Positions 1-9,338 of a stretch of 64,000 nucleotides of DNA are shown one piece after another (position 1 is the stretch's first letter; each line of letters begins with the position of its first letter). Below the pieces are notes generated by a model. That model ran no database searches. It had not been told where the DNA came from and worked only from the letters and a program-made list of their open reading frames with translations. Location of the stretch: the NCBI RefSeq assembly GCF_029853695.1, contig NZ_CP122537.1, forward strand, positions 3,183,501 to 3,247,500. The letters are read 5' to 3'. The stretch is from Jannaschia sp. GRR-S6-38. Lineage in GTDB: Bacteria > Pseudomonadota > Alphaproteobacteria > Rhodobacterales > Rhodobacteraceae. Position numbers and translations under genes: made by a program.

Positions 1-684
1 GGGGAAGGTCTGATGGATGCGGATGCCCGCGCTGCCTTGCGGGTGCCGCGGGCCGCATCCGACGCCGCGGACCCGGCCCCGCGCCGCCCCGATCACCGGG
101 GCGTCCGCCGGCTGGCAGACGAGCACCGGCCCGTCCGTCAGCCGCTCGAGCGCCGAGAGCCCGCGCGCGAAATCCTCCTCGCGTCCCTCGATCGCGAGTG
201 CCGGGGACGGGGCGAAGGGGCGCGTGTCGATGACCATGACGACGATGGCGGCGGGCGTCTCGTCGCGTGCGGGCATGCCGCCGAAGGGCCGGCGGCGCAG
301 CAGGGGCCAGACCCCCGCGCCCTGCATCAGGCGGCGCAGCCCGGCGGGCGTTTCGGCGGGTGCGGTGTCGTGGCGCTCGATCCCGCCGCCCGCCTCGCGG
401 AACAGCACGATTTCCGACAGCCGCCGCCCCGGCAACAGGTCGATCCGCGCGACCCGGCCCGCGAGCGGGGCGACGAAGCAGATATCGGGCGCGTGCCGCA
501 GGCAGGCCACGGCGCCGCCCCGGGGGACGAGCTCGCCCTCCCGCACCAGCGGCGTGACGCGCAGCGATGCGCCGACAGGCGTCTGCACCGCCGCTTCCTC
601 GGTCTCGATGGCGGTGATCTCGGCCGCCTCCGCTGGGGACGGGAGGTCGAGCGTCAGCCCTGCTCCGGATCTGAGAAATGCCAT
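1..684 (-). CDS. NqrA-like protein, N-terminal part (runs off the left edge)
   Basis: This leftward reading frame is open from an ATG at 684 to the window edge, giving 228 codons with no stop. The translation begins MAFLRSGAGLTLDLP and continues with a lipoyl-like stretch (VRVTPLV-type, then VAPLAGRVARIDLLPGRRL) and a segment reading GVWPLLRRRPF, then VMVIDTRPFAP and GREEDFARGLSALERLTDGP. This order resembles subunit A of the Na+-translocating NADH:quinone reductase (NqrA/RnfC-like barrel). A GGGGA ribosome-binding site lies about 7 bases upstream. The gene is divergent from the pentaheme cytochrome at 848, so the two may share control. The C-terminal half is outside the window, so a paralogous role distinct from true Nqr cannot be excluded. 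Confidence 0.72.
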   Translation of the reverse strand, partial: MAFLRSGAGLTLDLPSPAEAAEITAIETEEAAVQTPVGASLRVTPLVREGELVPRGGAVACLRHAPDICFVAPLAGRVARIDLLPGRRLSEIVLFREAGGGIERHDTAPAETPAGLRRLMQGAGVWPLLRRRPFGGMPARDETPAAIVVMVIDTRPFAPSPALAIEGREEDFARGLSALERLTDGPVLVCQPADAPVIGAARGRVRGVGCGPRHPQGSAGIRIHQTFP

Positions 685-847
685 TGCGTCCCCGTCCAAC
701 GCGCCGCGATCCGCGGCCGGGCGTCGATAGTCGTCGCCGGGACCGTAGCGCGAGATTCCGCGCCGAAATATGCGCCAGATCAATGTGGCGCGCATGGCGG
801 GCGGAATAGGCTCCGACCAAGGCAATTTCAGCCACGGGAGAGCGACC

Positions 848-2026
848 ATGCCGTTTCCGCCAACCGCTTCGCGCCTGTCCGGGGTGCTCATTGCGGGCCT
901 TGCCGCCTGGGCCTTCGCGGGTCCCGTCGCCGCGCAGGAGAGCGCCACTGATGAGGAGGAGGCGGAGGCGGTGATTCCCTTCGCGCTGCCGCAATCGGGC
1001 CCCTTCACCCCCGCCGAGATCGATATCGACAACGACCAGGCCATCGCCGACTGGTTCCGTTCGGCCCATGCCAACGCGGCGGCGGAGGCTTTCCGCCACT
1101 GGGACGACGACGGCGAGATCCGCGCCGCCTGCGCCACCTGCCATTCCGGCGAGGGGTTCCGCGATTTCCACGGGCTCGACGGGACCGAGGCGGGCGTCGT
1201 CGACGGCACGATCGATGTGGGCGGCGTCGTCGATTGCGGCACCTGCCACAATTCCGGTCTCGCGGATATCACCGAGATCACCTTTCCGAGCGGCCTGGTC
1301 CACCCGGTCCAGGGGGTCGAGGCCTCGTGCCTGACCTGTCACCAGGGCCGGACAGCGGGCATCGACGTCACCGAGGCGACGGCCGGGCTGCCGGTCGACG
1401 AGCCCAATGCCGAGCTGCGCTTCATCAATCCGCATTACGCCACCGCCGCCGCCACCTGGCTGGGCGGCTACGGCGCGGCGGGCTACCATTACGACGGGCG
1501 CGACTATTCGGGCCGGTTCTTCCATGCCCGCCCGGTCGCGAGCTGCAATTCCTGCCACGAGCCGCACACGCTCGAGGTCGAATTCGAGCCCTGCCTGACG
1601 TGCCACCAGGCCGACGCGCCCGAAGACATCCGCATCGCGCGCCAGAGCTATGACGGCAGCGGCGACACCTCGGTGGGCATCCGCTCTGATATCGAGGCGA
1701 ATGCCGACCGGCTGATGGACATGCTCGTCGCCTATACGCAGGAGGTCGCGGGCGCGCCGGTCATCTTCGACGGCACGCGCTATCCCTATTTCTTCTCGGA
1801 TGCGAACGGGGACGGCGCGATCGACATGGTCGATGGCGCCCCGGTGGTCTACGGCGACTGGACCCCGCGAAGCCTGCGCACGGCCTTCAACTGGAAGCTC
1901 GTGACCGCCGACCCGGGCAATTACGCCCATAACCCGCAATATTCGCTCGAGCTTCTCTACGACTCGATCGCGGATCTGAGCGGCCCGCTCGGCATCGACA
2001 TGGACGCGCTCGGACTGCTGCGCTGA
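848..2026 (+). CDS. Periplasmic pentaheme c-type cytochrome
   Basis: The 392-residue product starts with a Sec signal peptide ending near VAAQES. It carries five CxxCH heme-binding motifs in order: CATCH, CGTCH, CLTCH, CNSCH and CLTCH. It is therefore an exported multiheme electron carrier, probably acting in the periplasm. The start chosen is the ATG after GGGAGAGCGACC, which places the signal peptide at the N terminus; an open frame continues upstream but has no signal-like sequence. The divergent NqrA-like gene suggests a shared electron-transfer pathway between quinone or NADH and periplasmic hemes; this is inference. No catalytic signature of a known reductase (nitrite, hydroxylamine) is obvious. 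Confidence 0.85.
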   Translation: MPFPPTASRLSGVLIAGLAAWAFAGPVAAQESATDEEEAEAVIPFALPQSGPFTPAEIDIDNDQAIADWFRSAHANAAAEAFRHWDDDGEIRAACATCHSGEGFRDFHGLDGTEAGVVDGTIDVGGVVDCGTCHNSGLADITEITFPSGLVHPVQGVEASCLTCHQGRTAGIDVTEATAGLPVDEPNAELRFINPHYATAAATWLGGYGAAGYHYDGRDYSGRFFHARPVASCNSCHEPHTLEVEFEPCLTCHQADAPEDIRIARQSYDGSGDTSVGIRSDIEANADRLMDMLVAYTQEVAGAPVIFDGTRYPYFFSDANGDGAIDMVDGAPVVYGDWTPRSLRTAFNWKLVTADPGNYAHNPQYSLELLYDSIADLSGPLGIDMDALGLLR

Positions 2027-2060
2027 CGGTCGGGCGGCGGGGCGTCCGGAACCCGGGGTG

Positions 2061-3257
2061 ATGGAACACGCGCTGCCTCTGGTGACGTTCGGCGCCCTGT
2101 TCCTGGTCGGGCTCTGCGCCGATCACCTCGGCCGCATGACCCGCCTGCCGCGGGTCACGATGCTCCTGCTGCTCGGCCTCGTCGTGGGGCGCTCGGGGCT
2201 CGACCTGCTGCCGCCGCAGGCGGGGGACTGGTTCGAGGTGATCTCCGTCCTCGCGCTCACCATGGTGGCCTTCCTGCTGGGCGCCGACCTGACACGGCGC
2301 AACCTGGCGCGGCACGGCCGGGCGATCCTGTCGATCTCGCTTCTCGTCGTCCTCGGCACGACCGCGATCGTCGCCGGCGGGCTGGCGGCCCTGGGCCTCG
2401 ATCCCGGGCTTGCGCTCCTGCTCGGCGCCATCGCCTCGGCCACGGCGCCCGCCGCGATCGCGGACGTGATCCGCCAGTCGGGCGTGCATAACGGCTTCAC
2501 TGAAACGCTGGCCGGTGTCGTGGCCATCGACGACGTCTGGGGGTTGCTGATCTTCAGCCTCTGCCTCGCGCTGGTCGATCAGTCGGCGGTCTGGACCGGC
2601 CCCCTGGTCAGTGCCGGCCGCGAAATCGGCGGCGCGGTCCTTCTTGGCGGCGCGATCGGGGCGCCCGCCGCCTACCTGACCGGCCGGCTGAAACCCGGCG
2701 AGCCGCTGCAGACCGAGGCCTTCGGCATCGTCTTCCTGACCGCGGGTCTCGCGCTCTGGCTCGAGGTGTCTTTCCTGATCGCGGGCATGACCGCGGGCGC
2801 GCTGATCGCGAATCTCGCCCGCCACCACGACCACGCCTTCAACGAGATCGAGCGCATCGAGCTGCCCTTCATGATCCTGTTCTTCCTGCTGGCCGGCGCC
2901 TCGCTCGAGATCGCGGCGCTCTGGTCGTTGGGTTGGATCACGGCGGCCTATGTCGGCCTGCGGATCGCCGCGCGCTTGATCAGCGGCGAAATCGGGGCCC
3001 GGCTGGGCCGGGTGCCCGATGCCGAGCGCCATTTCTACGGCCCGGCGCTGCTGCCGCAGGCGGGCGTGGCGGTCGGGATGGCCTTGGTCGCGGCCGAGAG
3101 CCTGCCGGATTGGGGGACGACGATCATGGCCCTCGCGATCGCCGCGGCGGTCGTCTTCGAGATCCTGGGTCCGCCCGTCACCATGGCCGCGATCCACCGC
3201 GTGGCGCGGAGGACCGACCGGGGCGCAGGAACCGGACCGCGCCGGCGGGCGTCCTGA
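2061..3257 (+). CDS. Cation:proton antiporter (CPA family membrane protein)
   Basis: The product has about 398 residues and is hydrophobic almost throughout, with roughly 11-12 predicted membrane segments starting at LVTFGALFLVGLCADHLG. The pattern GSATAPAAIADVIRQ-like and VVAIDDVWGLLIF around residues 130-165 matches the conserved core of CPA-type Na+(K+)/H+ antiporters, where a buried acidic pair binds ions. It lacks the large cytosolic NAD-binding domain of Kef proteins. Translation could start at this ATG or at a GTG immediately before it. The gene lies 31 bases after the pentaheme cytochrome on the same strand and may be cotranscribed. The transported cation cannot be read from the sequence. 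Confidence 0.8.
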   Translation: MEHALPLVTFGALFLVGLCADHLGRMTRLPRVTMLLLLGLVVGRSGLDLLPPQAGDWFEVISVLALTMVAFLLGADLTRRNLARHGRAILSISLLVVLGTTAIVAGGLAALGLDPGLALLLGAIASATAPAAIADVIRQSGVHNGFTETLAGVVAIDDVWGLLIFSLCLALVDQSAVWTGPLVSAGREIGGAVLLGGAIGAPAAYLTGRLKPGEPLQTEAFGIVFLTAGLALWLEVSFLIAGMTAGALIANLARHHDHAFNEIERIELPFMILFFLLAGASLEIAALWSLGWITAAYVGLRIAARLISGEIGARLGRVPDAERHFYGPALLPQAGVAVGMALVAAESLPDWGTTIMALAIAAAVVFEILGPPVTMAAIHRVARRTDRGAGTGPRRRAS

Positions 3258-3266
3258 GCCCCGGGG

Positions 3267-4142
3267 TCAGGTCCTCGCGTCAGGGCGCCTTGGCACCACC
3301 TCCGTGACGCCGCTGTCGCGCGTCAGCATCCTCTCCCGGTCGCGCCAGACCATAGCGGCGGCGATCGCGACCAGCAGCCAGGTGTCCCAGGGCTGCGCGT
3401 CCGGCCAGAACGGATTGATGAGTTGCCAGTGAAACAGCACGGGCCAGAACAGGCTGCCGCCGCTGGCGTTGAGCAGCGCGGTCAGGAGGACGGCAAGGGC
3501 GACATTGCCCATGAAGAAGGGCCAGAAGCTCCAGTCGCTCTGCAAGGTACCCGCCAGATGAAACGCGGGCAGGTGCCATAGCCCCCAGATCGTGCCGATG
3601 ACGAGGCCCGACGCCAGCGGGGCGAGCCGCCGCTGCAGCAATGGCTGCAGCACGCCGCGCCAGCCCAGCTCCTCGACCGGGCCGAGAAGAAGCATGATCC
3701 CGAGGAGGGCGATCATGCCGCCGACACCCTCGGGCGGTCGGGGCGCCAGCAGGGGCCCGCCCTTTAACAGGGAGCCCAGGACGAACACGAGGGGCAGACC
3801 CAGCAGAACGAAGACCGTCCAGCCTGCGGGGGCACGCCACCGGAGCAGCCGCGACAGGAACCGGCCGAGGCCGAGCCGCCCGCAGCGGCGCGCGACGAGA
3901 AGCACCGCGGCGAGCGCCGGCGCCCAGGTCGCGATGAAGAATAGCGGATGGGTCGGGCCGATCGGACCGAACAGGGCGGTCGTCGGCCCGGGAAGGAAGA
4001 TGTAGGCCCCCGTGATCCCCCAGGTGATCCCGAAGGTCAGCGCGAGGAATGGCCATAGCGTGCGGGTCGGCAGATCGGACGGCGCCGCCACCGCGATCTC
4101 GCGCGCGCTTTGCGCGTGCCGGTCGCCGCCCGGGTTCGTCAT
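3267..4142 (-). CDS. CPBP-family (Abi) intramembrane metalloprotease-like protein
   Basis: The 291-residue membrane protein has about eight hydrophobic segments. It carries the CPBP/CAAX-protease motifs: EELGWRG (EExxxR type) near the middle, a WGLWHLPAFH segment with the second conserved His, and a final HWQLIN (HxxxN). Known family members are intramembrane glutamic/metallo endopeptidases that act on prenylated proteins or in bacteriocin immunity, and the substrate here is unknown. The start at 4142 is chosen because the conserved membrane region begins soon after it; an upstream extension reads as proline/arginine-rich non-protein sequence. It converges on the antiporter gene with only 9 bases between the stops. 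Confidence 0.8.
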   Translation of the reverse strand: MTNPGGDRHAQSAREIAVAAPSDLPTRTLWPFLALTFGITWGITGAYIFLPGPTTALFGPIGPTHPLFFIATWAPALAAVLLVARRCGRLGLGRFLSRLLRWRAPAGWTVFVLLGLPLVFVLGSLLKGGPLLAPRPPEGVGGMIALLGIMLLLGPVEELGWRGVLQPLLQRRLAPLASGLVIGTIWGLWHLPAFHLAGTLQSDWSFWPFFMGNVALAVLLTALLNASGGSLFWPVLFHWQLINPFWPDAQPWDTWLLVAIAAAMVWRDRERMLTRDSGVTEVVPRRPDART

Positions 4143-4425
4143 GTCACCCACTCTCCGTTGTCGCCGCGACCATGGGCCGGGCAGGGGCGCCTCGCATTGA
4201 CGGGGATCATGAGGTTGGGGCGCCGGGTTCCGGCCTGGGCCGTGGGCCCGCGATCGGCGCGCCGAGGACGGGCGGGCGGATCTGGCCTGTCCGGGATCCC
4301 CACCCGACCGGATGCAGCCTCCAACGATCGAGGAACGCGCGGGGCGGCCGTGGGGGCGCGGTGCCGGAAGCTCTCGCGCCGCGACCATTCGGCGCCGCCA
4401 AGGTCCGGCAGGCAACGGGAGGGAC

Positions 4426-4451
4426 GCCCCGGCGCGTCGCCGCGCCGGGGC
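4426..4451 (-). terminator. GC-rich hairpin after katG
   Basis: A near-perfect inverted repeat (GCCCCGGCGCG / CGCGCCGGGGC with a four-base loop) sits 8 bases beyond the katG stop codon. No T-run follows in the direction of transcription, so it may act as an mRNA-end hairpin rather than a classical intrinsic terminator. The rest of the gap between this hairpin and the CPBP gene start (4143-4425) holds nothing recognisable. Confidence 0.45.
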
Positions 4452-4458
4452 AGGGGGG

Positions 4459-6765
4459 TCAGCAGAAGGCGACGGCGGCCTTGCGCTCGGCCTTCACGTC
4501 GAATCGATCGAGCATCATCACCTTGTGCCACGCCTTGACGAAGTCGCGCACCAGCGCGGCCTCGCCATCGGCTCCGGCGTAGTATTCCGCCACCTGCCGC
4601 AGCTCCGAATTCGAGCCGAAAACGAGGTCGCAGCGCGTGGCCGTCCACCGCGTCTTGCCGCTGTCGCGCTCGACGAGCGCGAAGCGCGCCTCGTCGGCGT
4701 CCTCTGGGGTCCAGGCGTAGTCCATCGAGACGAGTTCCCGGAAGAAGTCGTTCGACAGCACGCCTTTGCGGTCGGTGAAGACGCCTCGATCCGAGCCGTC
4801 CCAGTTCTGGTCCAGCACGCGCAGCCCGCCGGTCAGGGCCGTCCATTCCGGCGCGGTGAGCTTCAGCAGCGCCGCCTTGTCGAGGAACATCCGCTCGGGC
4901 GCGACGTGGTAGCCCACGGCCGCGTCGATGTAGTTTCGGAAGCCGTCGACCACGGGCTTCAGCCAGTCGAAGCTCTCCGCGTCGGTCCATTCGGCGGTGG
5001 CGTCAGTCCGGCCGGGCACGAAGGGCACCTCGACATCGTGGCCGCCATCCTTCGCAGCCTTCTCGACGGCCGCGCAGCCGGCAAGCACGATCAGGTCGGC
5101 CATCGAGATCTTCGCCGCGCCCTCGCCGTCGAACGCGGCCTTGACCTGTTCGAGCTGGTCCAGCACGCGGTCGAGCCGGGCAGGGTCGTTCACCGCCCAG
5201 CCGCGCTGCGGCTCCAGCCGGATGCGCGCGCCATTGGCGCCGCCGCGTTTGTCGCTGTCGCGATAGGTCGAAGCCGAGGCCCAGGCCACCGCCACGAGAT
5301 CCGGCACGGAGAGCCCGGTCCCCAGCACGCGGGCCTTCAGATCGGCGATCTGGCCCGCATCGACCTGCGGATGATCAACCGGCGGCGTCGGGTCCTGCCA
5401 GATGAAGGTGCCGCCGATATCGGGACCCAGCCAGCGCGAGACGGGCCCCAGATCGCGGTGGATCAGCTTGTGCCACGCCTTTGAGAACGCCTCGGTGAAA
5501 TAGTCGAAATCAGCGAGGAATTTCTCGCAGACCTTGCGGTAGTCCGGGTCGACCTTGAAGGCGAGATCGGTGGTCATCATCATCAGCGGGTTCATCTGAC
5601 CCTCGACATGCGCGTCCGGGGTCTTGGGCGCATCGGGGTCGACCGGTTCCCATTGCAGCGCGCCGGCGGGGCTCTTGGTCTGCTTCCACTCGTATTTGAA
5701 GAGGTTCGTCAGATAGTCGTTGTCCCAGCGCGTGGGGTTCGGCGTCCAGGAGCCCTCGATCCCGTTGGTCATGGTGTTCTCGGCATTGCCCGAGCCTTCG
5801 GGATTGTGCCAGCCGAAGCCCGCGGCGGACATCTCGGCGATCTCGGGGGCGCCGCCGATCCGGTCTGCGGGCACCGCGCCATGCGACTTGCCGAAGGCGT
5901 GGCCGCCGGCCACCAGCGCCACGGTCTCCTCGTCGTTCATCGCCATGCGGGCGAAGGTCTCGCGGATGTCGCGCGCCGCGTCCATCGGGTCGCCGTTGCC
6001 GCCGGGCCCCTCGGGGTCGACATAGATCAGCGACTGGTGCGAGGCGCCGAGCGGGTTTTCGAGATCGTAATGCTCGTCCTTCGGGCCGCCCTGCCAGCGC
6101 AACCCGCGATTGACCATCTGATCGGGATGCCCCGCCTGCGGTGCGGCGGGCACCTCGGTCGGCGCCTTGCCATTCCAGCCCTCGGGCCCCCAATAGGTGG
6201 CGCGGTCGGCCTCCCAGGCGTCCTCGCGCCCGAAGGCGAAGCCCTGGATCGGCAGGCCCATATCCTCCAGCGCGATGGTCCCGGCCAGCATCATCAGGTC
6301 GGCCCAGCTGACCTGGCTGCCGTATTTCAGCTTGATCGGCAGAAGCAGGCGCCGCGACTTGTCGGTATTGCCGTTGTCCCACCAGGAGTTGACCGGCGCG
6401 AAGCGCTGCATCCCCTCGGCCGAGCCGCCGCGCCCGTCGGCGATGCGGTAGGTGCCGGCGGAATGCCAGGACATGCGGTTCATCTGCGGGCCGTAATGGC
6501 CGTAATCGGACGGCCACCACTCGACCGAGCTGTGCAGCAGCGCGCGCACATCCGCTTTCAGCGCGTCGTAATCCAGCGTCTCGATCGACGCTGCATAGTC
6601 GAAGTCGCGTCCCAGCGGGTTCGCCTGCGGCGGATCCTGGTTCAGGAGTTCGACCTTGAGGCGATTGGGCCACCAATGGTCCAGCCCCGGCTCGGAGCCG
6701 GCGGCCCCGCCGATGCGGGTGCCGCGGAACGGGCAGGCGCCCTGTGTGGCAGCGTGATCTTTCAT
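4459..6765 (-). CDS. katG: Catalase-peroxidase HPI
   Basis: The 768-residue product is full length for bifunctional KatG, a heme enzyme that breaks down H2O2 and oxidises small donors. The distal heme site [10 protein letters not shown] (Arg, Trp and His all present) is seen near residue 100. The Tyr of [10 protein letters not shown] and the Met of RMAMNDEE supply the other two members of the Met-Tyr-Trp crosslink. The proximal-His motif [11 protein letters not shown] is also present, and a C-terminal duplicated peroxidase-like domain follows. An AGGAGG ribosome-binding site lies 8 bases upstream of the ATG. No OxyR or Fur site was identified by eye. It is transcribed alone. Confidence 0.97.
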   Translation of the reverse strand: MKDHAATQGACPFRGTRIGGAAGSEPGLDHWWPNRLKVELLNQDPPQANPLGRDFDYAASIETLDYDALKADVRALLHSSVEWWPSDYGHYGPQMNRMSWHSAGTYRIADGRGGSAEGMQRFAPVNSWWDNGNTDKSRRLLLPIKLKYGSQVSWADLMMLAGTIALEDMGLPIQGFAFGREDAWEADRATYWGPEGWNGKAPTEVPAAPQAGHPDQMVNRGLRWQGGPKDEHYDLENPLGASHQSLIYVDPEGPGGNGDPMDAARDIRETFARMAMNDEETVALVAGGHAFGKSHGAVPADRIGGAPEIAEMSAAGFGWHNPEGSGNAENTMTNGIEGSWTPNPTRWDNDYLTNLFKYEWKQTKSPAGALQWEPVDPDAPKTPDAHVEGQMNPLMMMTTDLAFKVDPDYRKVCEKFLADFDYFTEAFSKAWHKLIHRDLGPVSRWLGPDIGGTFIWQDPTPPVDHPQVDAGQIADLKARVLGTGLSVPDLVAVAWASASTYRDSDKRGGANGARIRLEPQRGWAVNDPARLDRVLDQLEQVKAAFDGEGAAKISMADLIVLAGCAAVEKAAKDGGHDVEVPFVPGRTDATAEWTDAESFDWLKPVVDGFRNYIDAAVGYHVAPERMFLDKAALLKLTAPEWTALTGGLRVLDQNWDGSDRGVFTDRKGVLSNDFFRELVSMDYAWTPEDADEARFALVERDSGKTRWTATRCDLVFGSNSELRQVAEYYAGADGEAALVRDFVKAWHKVMMLDRFDVKAERKAAVAFC

Positions 6766-6952
6766 GGGGTTCGCCTCCTGTGCGCGTCGGGTCCCGGCGT
6801 GCCTCGTGGCGCTGCGGTCGGACCCGGGATCGTCGATGCGCGCGGGGTGATCACGCGCGCGTGAGGAGAAGGATAGCGTGCGGCGCGCGCGCGACGAGCC
6901 GCACGGTAGATTTTCGGGTGATGGTGAGACCTCGTCGGCTCCTCCGCGCAGG

Positions 6953-7284
6953 TCACGCGTGGTGAAACCGGTCCATCAGGATTATGCGGAGGATGGTCAG
7001 GGCGGAAAGGGAGATGAAGTCGCCCGACAGGCCTTCGCCATCGGCCGCCACACCGCGCCCCAGCAGGACCATGCCCGCCAGCCCGATCCGGCGAGCGTGA
7101 CCGCCGTGATCGGCAAGGCCCGGCGGATCGCCCCGGCGGGCGGCAGGCGCAGCTGCCGCGCCATTCGTCCGAGATATGCCCGGCGGAAAGGGCGAGGAAC
7201 GCCGGCGCGAACCCCGCGCGATGCGCCAGCCGAAGGATCATCGGCCACGAGCGCGCGGACGACCGGGCCCGGCGGTATCGGCAC
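6953..7284 (-). pseudogene. Degraded short membrane-protein remnant
   Basis: Protein-like sequence is split over two frames. One frame reads about VRALVADDPSAG through AIRRALPITAVTLAGSG. Near 7080 the sense continues in another frame as GLAGMVLLGRGVAADG, SGDFISLSALTILRII and MDRFHHA, ending at a stop at 6953. The hydrophobic character of the second part suggests a membrane segment, and a one-base frameshift explains the split. The family is not recognised. The next 250 bases up to 7535 contain short open stretches ending in SKGYGFAN but no convincing gene. Confidence 0.3.
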
Positions 7285-7535
7285 CCCGATCAGCTAGTTG
7301 GCAAAGCCGTAGCCCTTTGAGAAGACGCGCCCTTCGCGGCGCTGCAGGTCATGGTCGCCTCGTCGAAGACGAAGGCCTGTTTCCAGTCAGCCAGAGAAGG
7401 AACGGCTCCAACGTCTCCGACACCATCACGACGTCCGACCTTTTCGATCCTTCTGTTTCGAAGGCTTCGAATTGCGAGATGGTTTCCGTCAGACCTGAAT
7501 TAGGTCTGAGACAAACCCGCGCGGCGACTGCTGCC

Positions 7536-8333
7536 TCACGCGAACGTCCGTTCGAACCACGCGCGCGTCGCGTCGTTCGCCGGCAATAGGGTCTCGACGC
7601 GGAGATCGTCGAGGGTCGCGTCCGCGCTCATGCCGATCGTTGCAATGAGGGAGAACAGCTCCAGGATGTCGGGCCCCATGCGGATCTGGATCGCGAGAAC
7701 CGGGGCATTCGGAGTGCTCGGCGGCGTGCTCATCAGCGCCTGCACGCCCTCCAGCGCGAGGAGGTCCGCATGAAGCGCATGCGCTTCGCCGTCATGCGGA
7801 CGCCGCGCGACCTCCAGCTCGAAGAGCCGCATTAGGGACCGGGCCGTGTCCTCCCAATTCACGATCCTGTCGCGCAGGGATCCCGGGGCCAGTATCTCCC
7901 GCAGCAGGTTGCCGTCGCCCCGTGCCCCCGCGCGCGCGAAGAAGCGTTGCGCGGGGTCGTTGGCCTTGACGAGGTTCCAGATCCGGTCGATCGAAACGGC
8001 CGGATAGGGCGCATGGCCCTGCAGGACGTGATCGATCGAGGCGTCGATGGCTTTGCGCGTCGCATCATCCCAGCCGCCGCGGGATGACCGGGCCGCGAAG
8101 CCGGCCGAGACCAGCATCACGTCGATCTCGGCCGCAGGCATTTCCAGGGCTTCTGCAAGCTGCGAAATCGCGAACCGACTCGGATTGGACCGTCCCGTTT
8201 CCAGAAAGCTGATATGGCGCTGCGACATGCCCGATTGCAGCGACAATTCGAGCTGGCTCAGCCGGCGGCGCTTTCGCCAATTCTTCAGGAATACGGGAAA
8301 TGCCGGATCGGACACGGAGGGATCGTAGCGCAT
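7536..8333 (-). CDS. XRE-family transcriptional regulator with MmyB-like ligand domain
   Basis: The 265-residue product has a Cro/C1-type helix-turn-helix at residues 10-65 (LKNWRKRRRLSQLELSLQ, ISFLETGRSNPS). A C-terminal domain of about 190 residues follows, of the MmyB type (HAPYPAVSIDRIWNLVKAN, DPAQRFF, LLREILAPGSLRDRIVNWED). Such proteins usually repress or activate a neighbouring gene, and the C-terminal PAS-like domain may bind a fatty-acid-like ligand. The ATG at 8333 gives the expected family start. It is divergent from the SRPBCC gene at 8448, with 114 bases between, so control of that gene is likely (inference). Confidence 0.88.
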   Translation of the reverse strand: MRYDPSVSDPAFPVFLKNWRKRRRLSQLELSLQSGMSQRHISFLETGRSNPSRFAISQLAEALEMPAAEIDVMLVSAGFAARSSRGGWDDATRKAIDASIDHVLQGHAPYPAVSIDRIWNLVKANDPAQRFFARAGARGDGNLLREILAPGSLRDRIVNWEDTARSLMRLFELEVARRPHDGEAHALHADLLALEGVQALMSTPPSTPNAPVLAIQIRMGPDILELFSLIATIGMSADATLDDLRVETLLPANDATRAWFERTFA

Positions 8334-8447
8334 GCCACGTGTTACCAGACGCGGGCGATCGGGGCGATTACCTGCGATGTAATTGATCTGGGTCGGGCAA
8401 ATGTCGGGAATTGCGGCGAATGCCACCAGACGCGAAGGCCCCTCATC

Positions 8448-9338
8448 ATGGACACCTCCAGGACCGCCCGAACCTATCTCGGGCTGAACGCCGCATTCTC
8501 GCTCGCGATGGGTGCGGGTCTCCTGATCGCGCCGAACGTCTCGGCCGATCTGCTTTTCCGGGAATCCGCATCGTGGCAGCCCGCCGCGTTGCGCCTCCTC
8601 GGGGCCGGCTTGATCCTGTTCGGCGCAGCTCTCATCCTGATGGCGCGGGACCGGTTCCTGACCGCCGGGCAGGTCCTGGTCATCACGATGATGGATATCG
8701 GCTGGATCCTCGGGAGCGCGCTTCTGCTGCTCGTGGGTGGCGGCCTGTTCTCCGGCTTCGGCCAAGCCGTCATTCTCGCGGTCGCCGGCGTCGTGGCCGT
8801 CTTCGCGATCGGCCAGTTCGTCGGGGCGCGACGGATCGAACCGCCGCTGAGCCAGGCCTCCGTCACGATCGCCGGGGGCAAGATCCGGGCGAGCGTGAGC
8901 CGCGCCGTCGACGCACCGCAGGATGTCGTCTGGCGCGTGATGACCGATCACCCGGGCTATGCCGACGTGGCCGACAACATCTCCAAGGTCGAGGTCGTGA
9001 GGGGCGAGGGCCTTGGCATGCAGCGCCGGTGCTACAGCCCGAAAGGCGAGAACTGGCTGGAGACCTGCGATCTCTACGAGGACGGCCGCGCCTTCGGCTT
9101 CCGCATCCACACGGAAGCCGACGATTATCCCTACCCGATATCGGATCTGCACGGGACATGGTCCGTCGCGCGTGATGGCGAGGGTTCGAAATTCGCCATC
9201 GCCATCGAGGCGCGCCCCAAGGGGGATTTCCTGACGCAGACGTTGTTCAAGACGGCGGCCAAGCGGCAGTTCAAATGCGTCCTCTCGGACCTCGCGGATG
9301 CCTGGGCCGCCCGGATGGAACGCGAGGCACGGGGCTAG
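8448..9338 (+). CDS. Membrane-anchored SRPBCC-domain protein
   Basis: The 296-residue product has an N-terminal membrane region of four hydrophobic segments (residues about 8-115, with FSLAMGAGLLIAP, LLGAGLILFGAALIL and GSALLLLVGGG). A soluble C-terminal domain of about 150 residues follows, starting VSRAVDAPQDVVWRVMTDHPG. This start is typical of SRPBCC/START-like lipid- or hydrophobic-ligand-binding folds. The substrate is unknown. A frame open further upstream is ignored because the ATG at 8448 begins the first membrane helix. The divergent XRE regulator is the probable local controller. Confidence 0.75.
   Translation: MDTSRTARTYLGLNAAFSLAMGAGLLIAPNVSADLLFRESASWQPAALRLLGAGLILFGAALILMARDRFLTAGQVLVITMMDIGWILGSALLLLVGGGLFSGFGQAVILAVAGVVAVFAIGQFVGARRIEPPLSQASVTIAGGKIRASVSRAVDAPQDVVWRVMTDHPGYADVADNISKVEVVRGEGLGMQRRCYSPKGENWLETCDLYEDGRAFGFRIHTEADDYPYPISDLHGTWSVARDGEGSKFAIAIEARPKGDFLTQTLFKTAAKRQFKCVLSDLADAWAARMEREARG

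Noticed and set aside
13..951. Long plus-strand open frames over the first 950 bases
   Set aside because: Their products are low-complexity Arg/Pro/Gly/Asp sequences, whereas the minus strand gives a clean NqrA-like protein with family landmarks.
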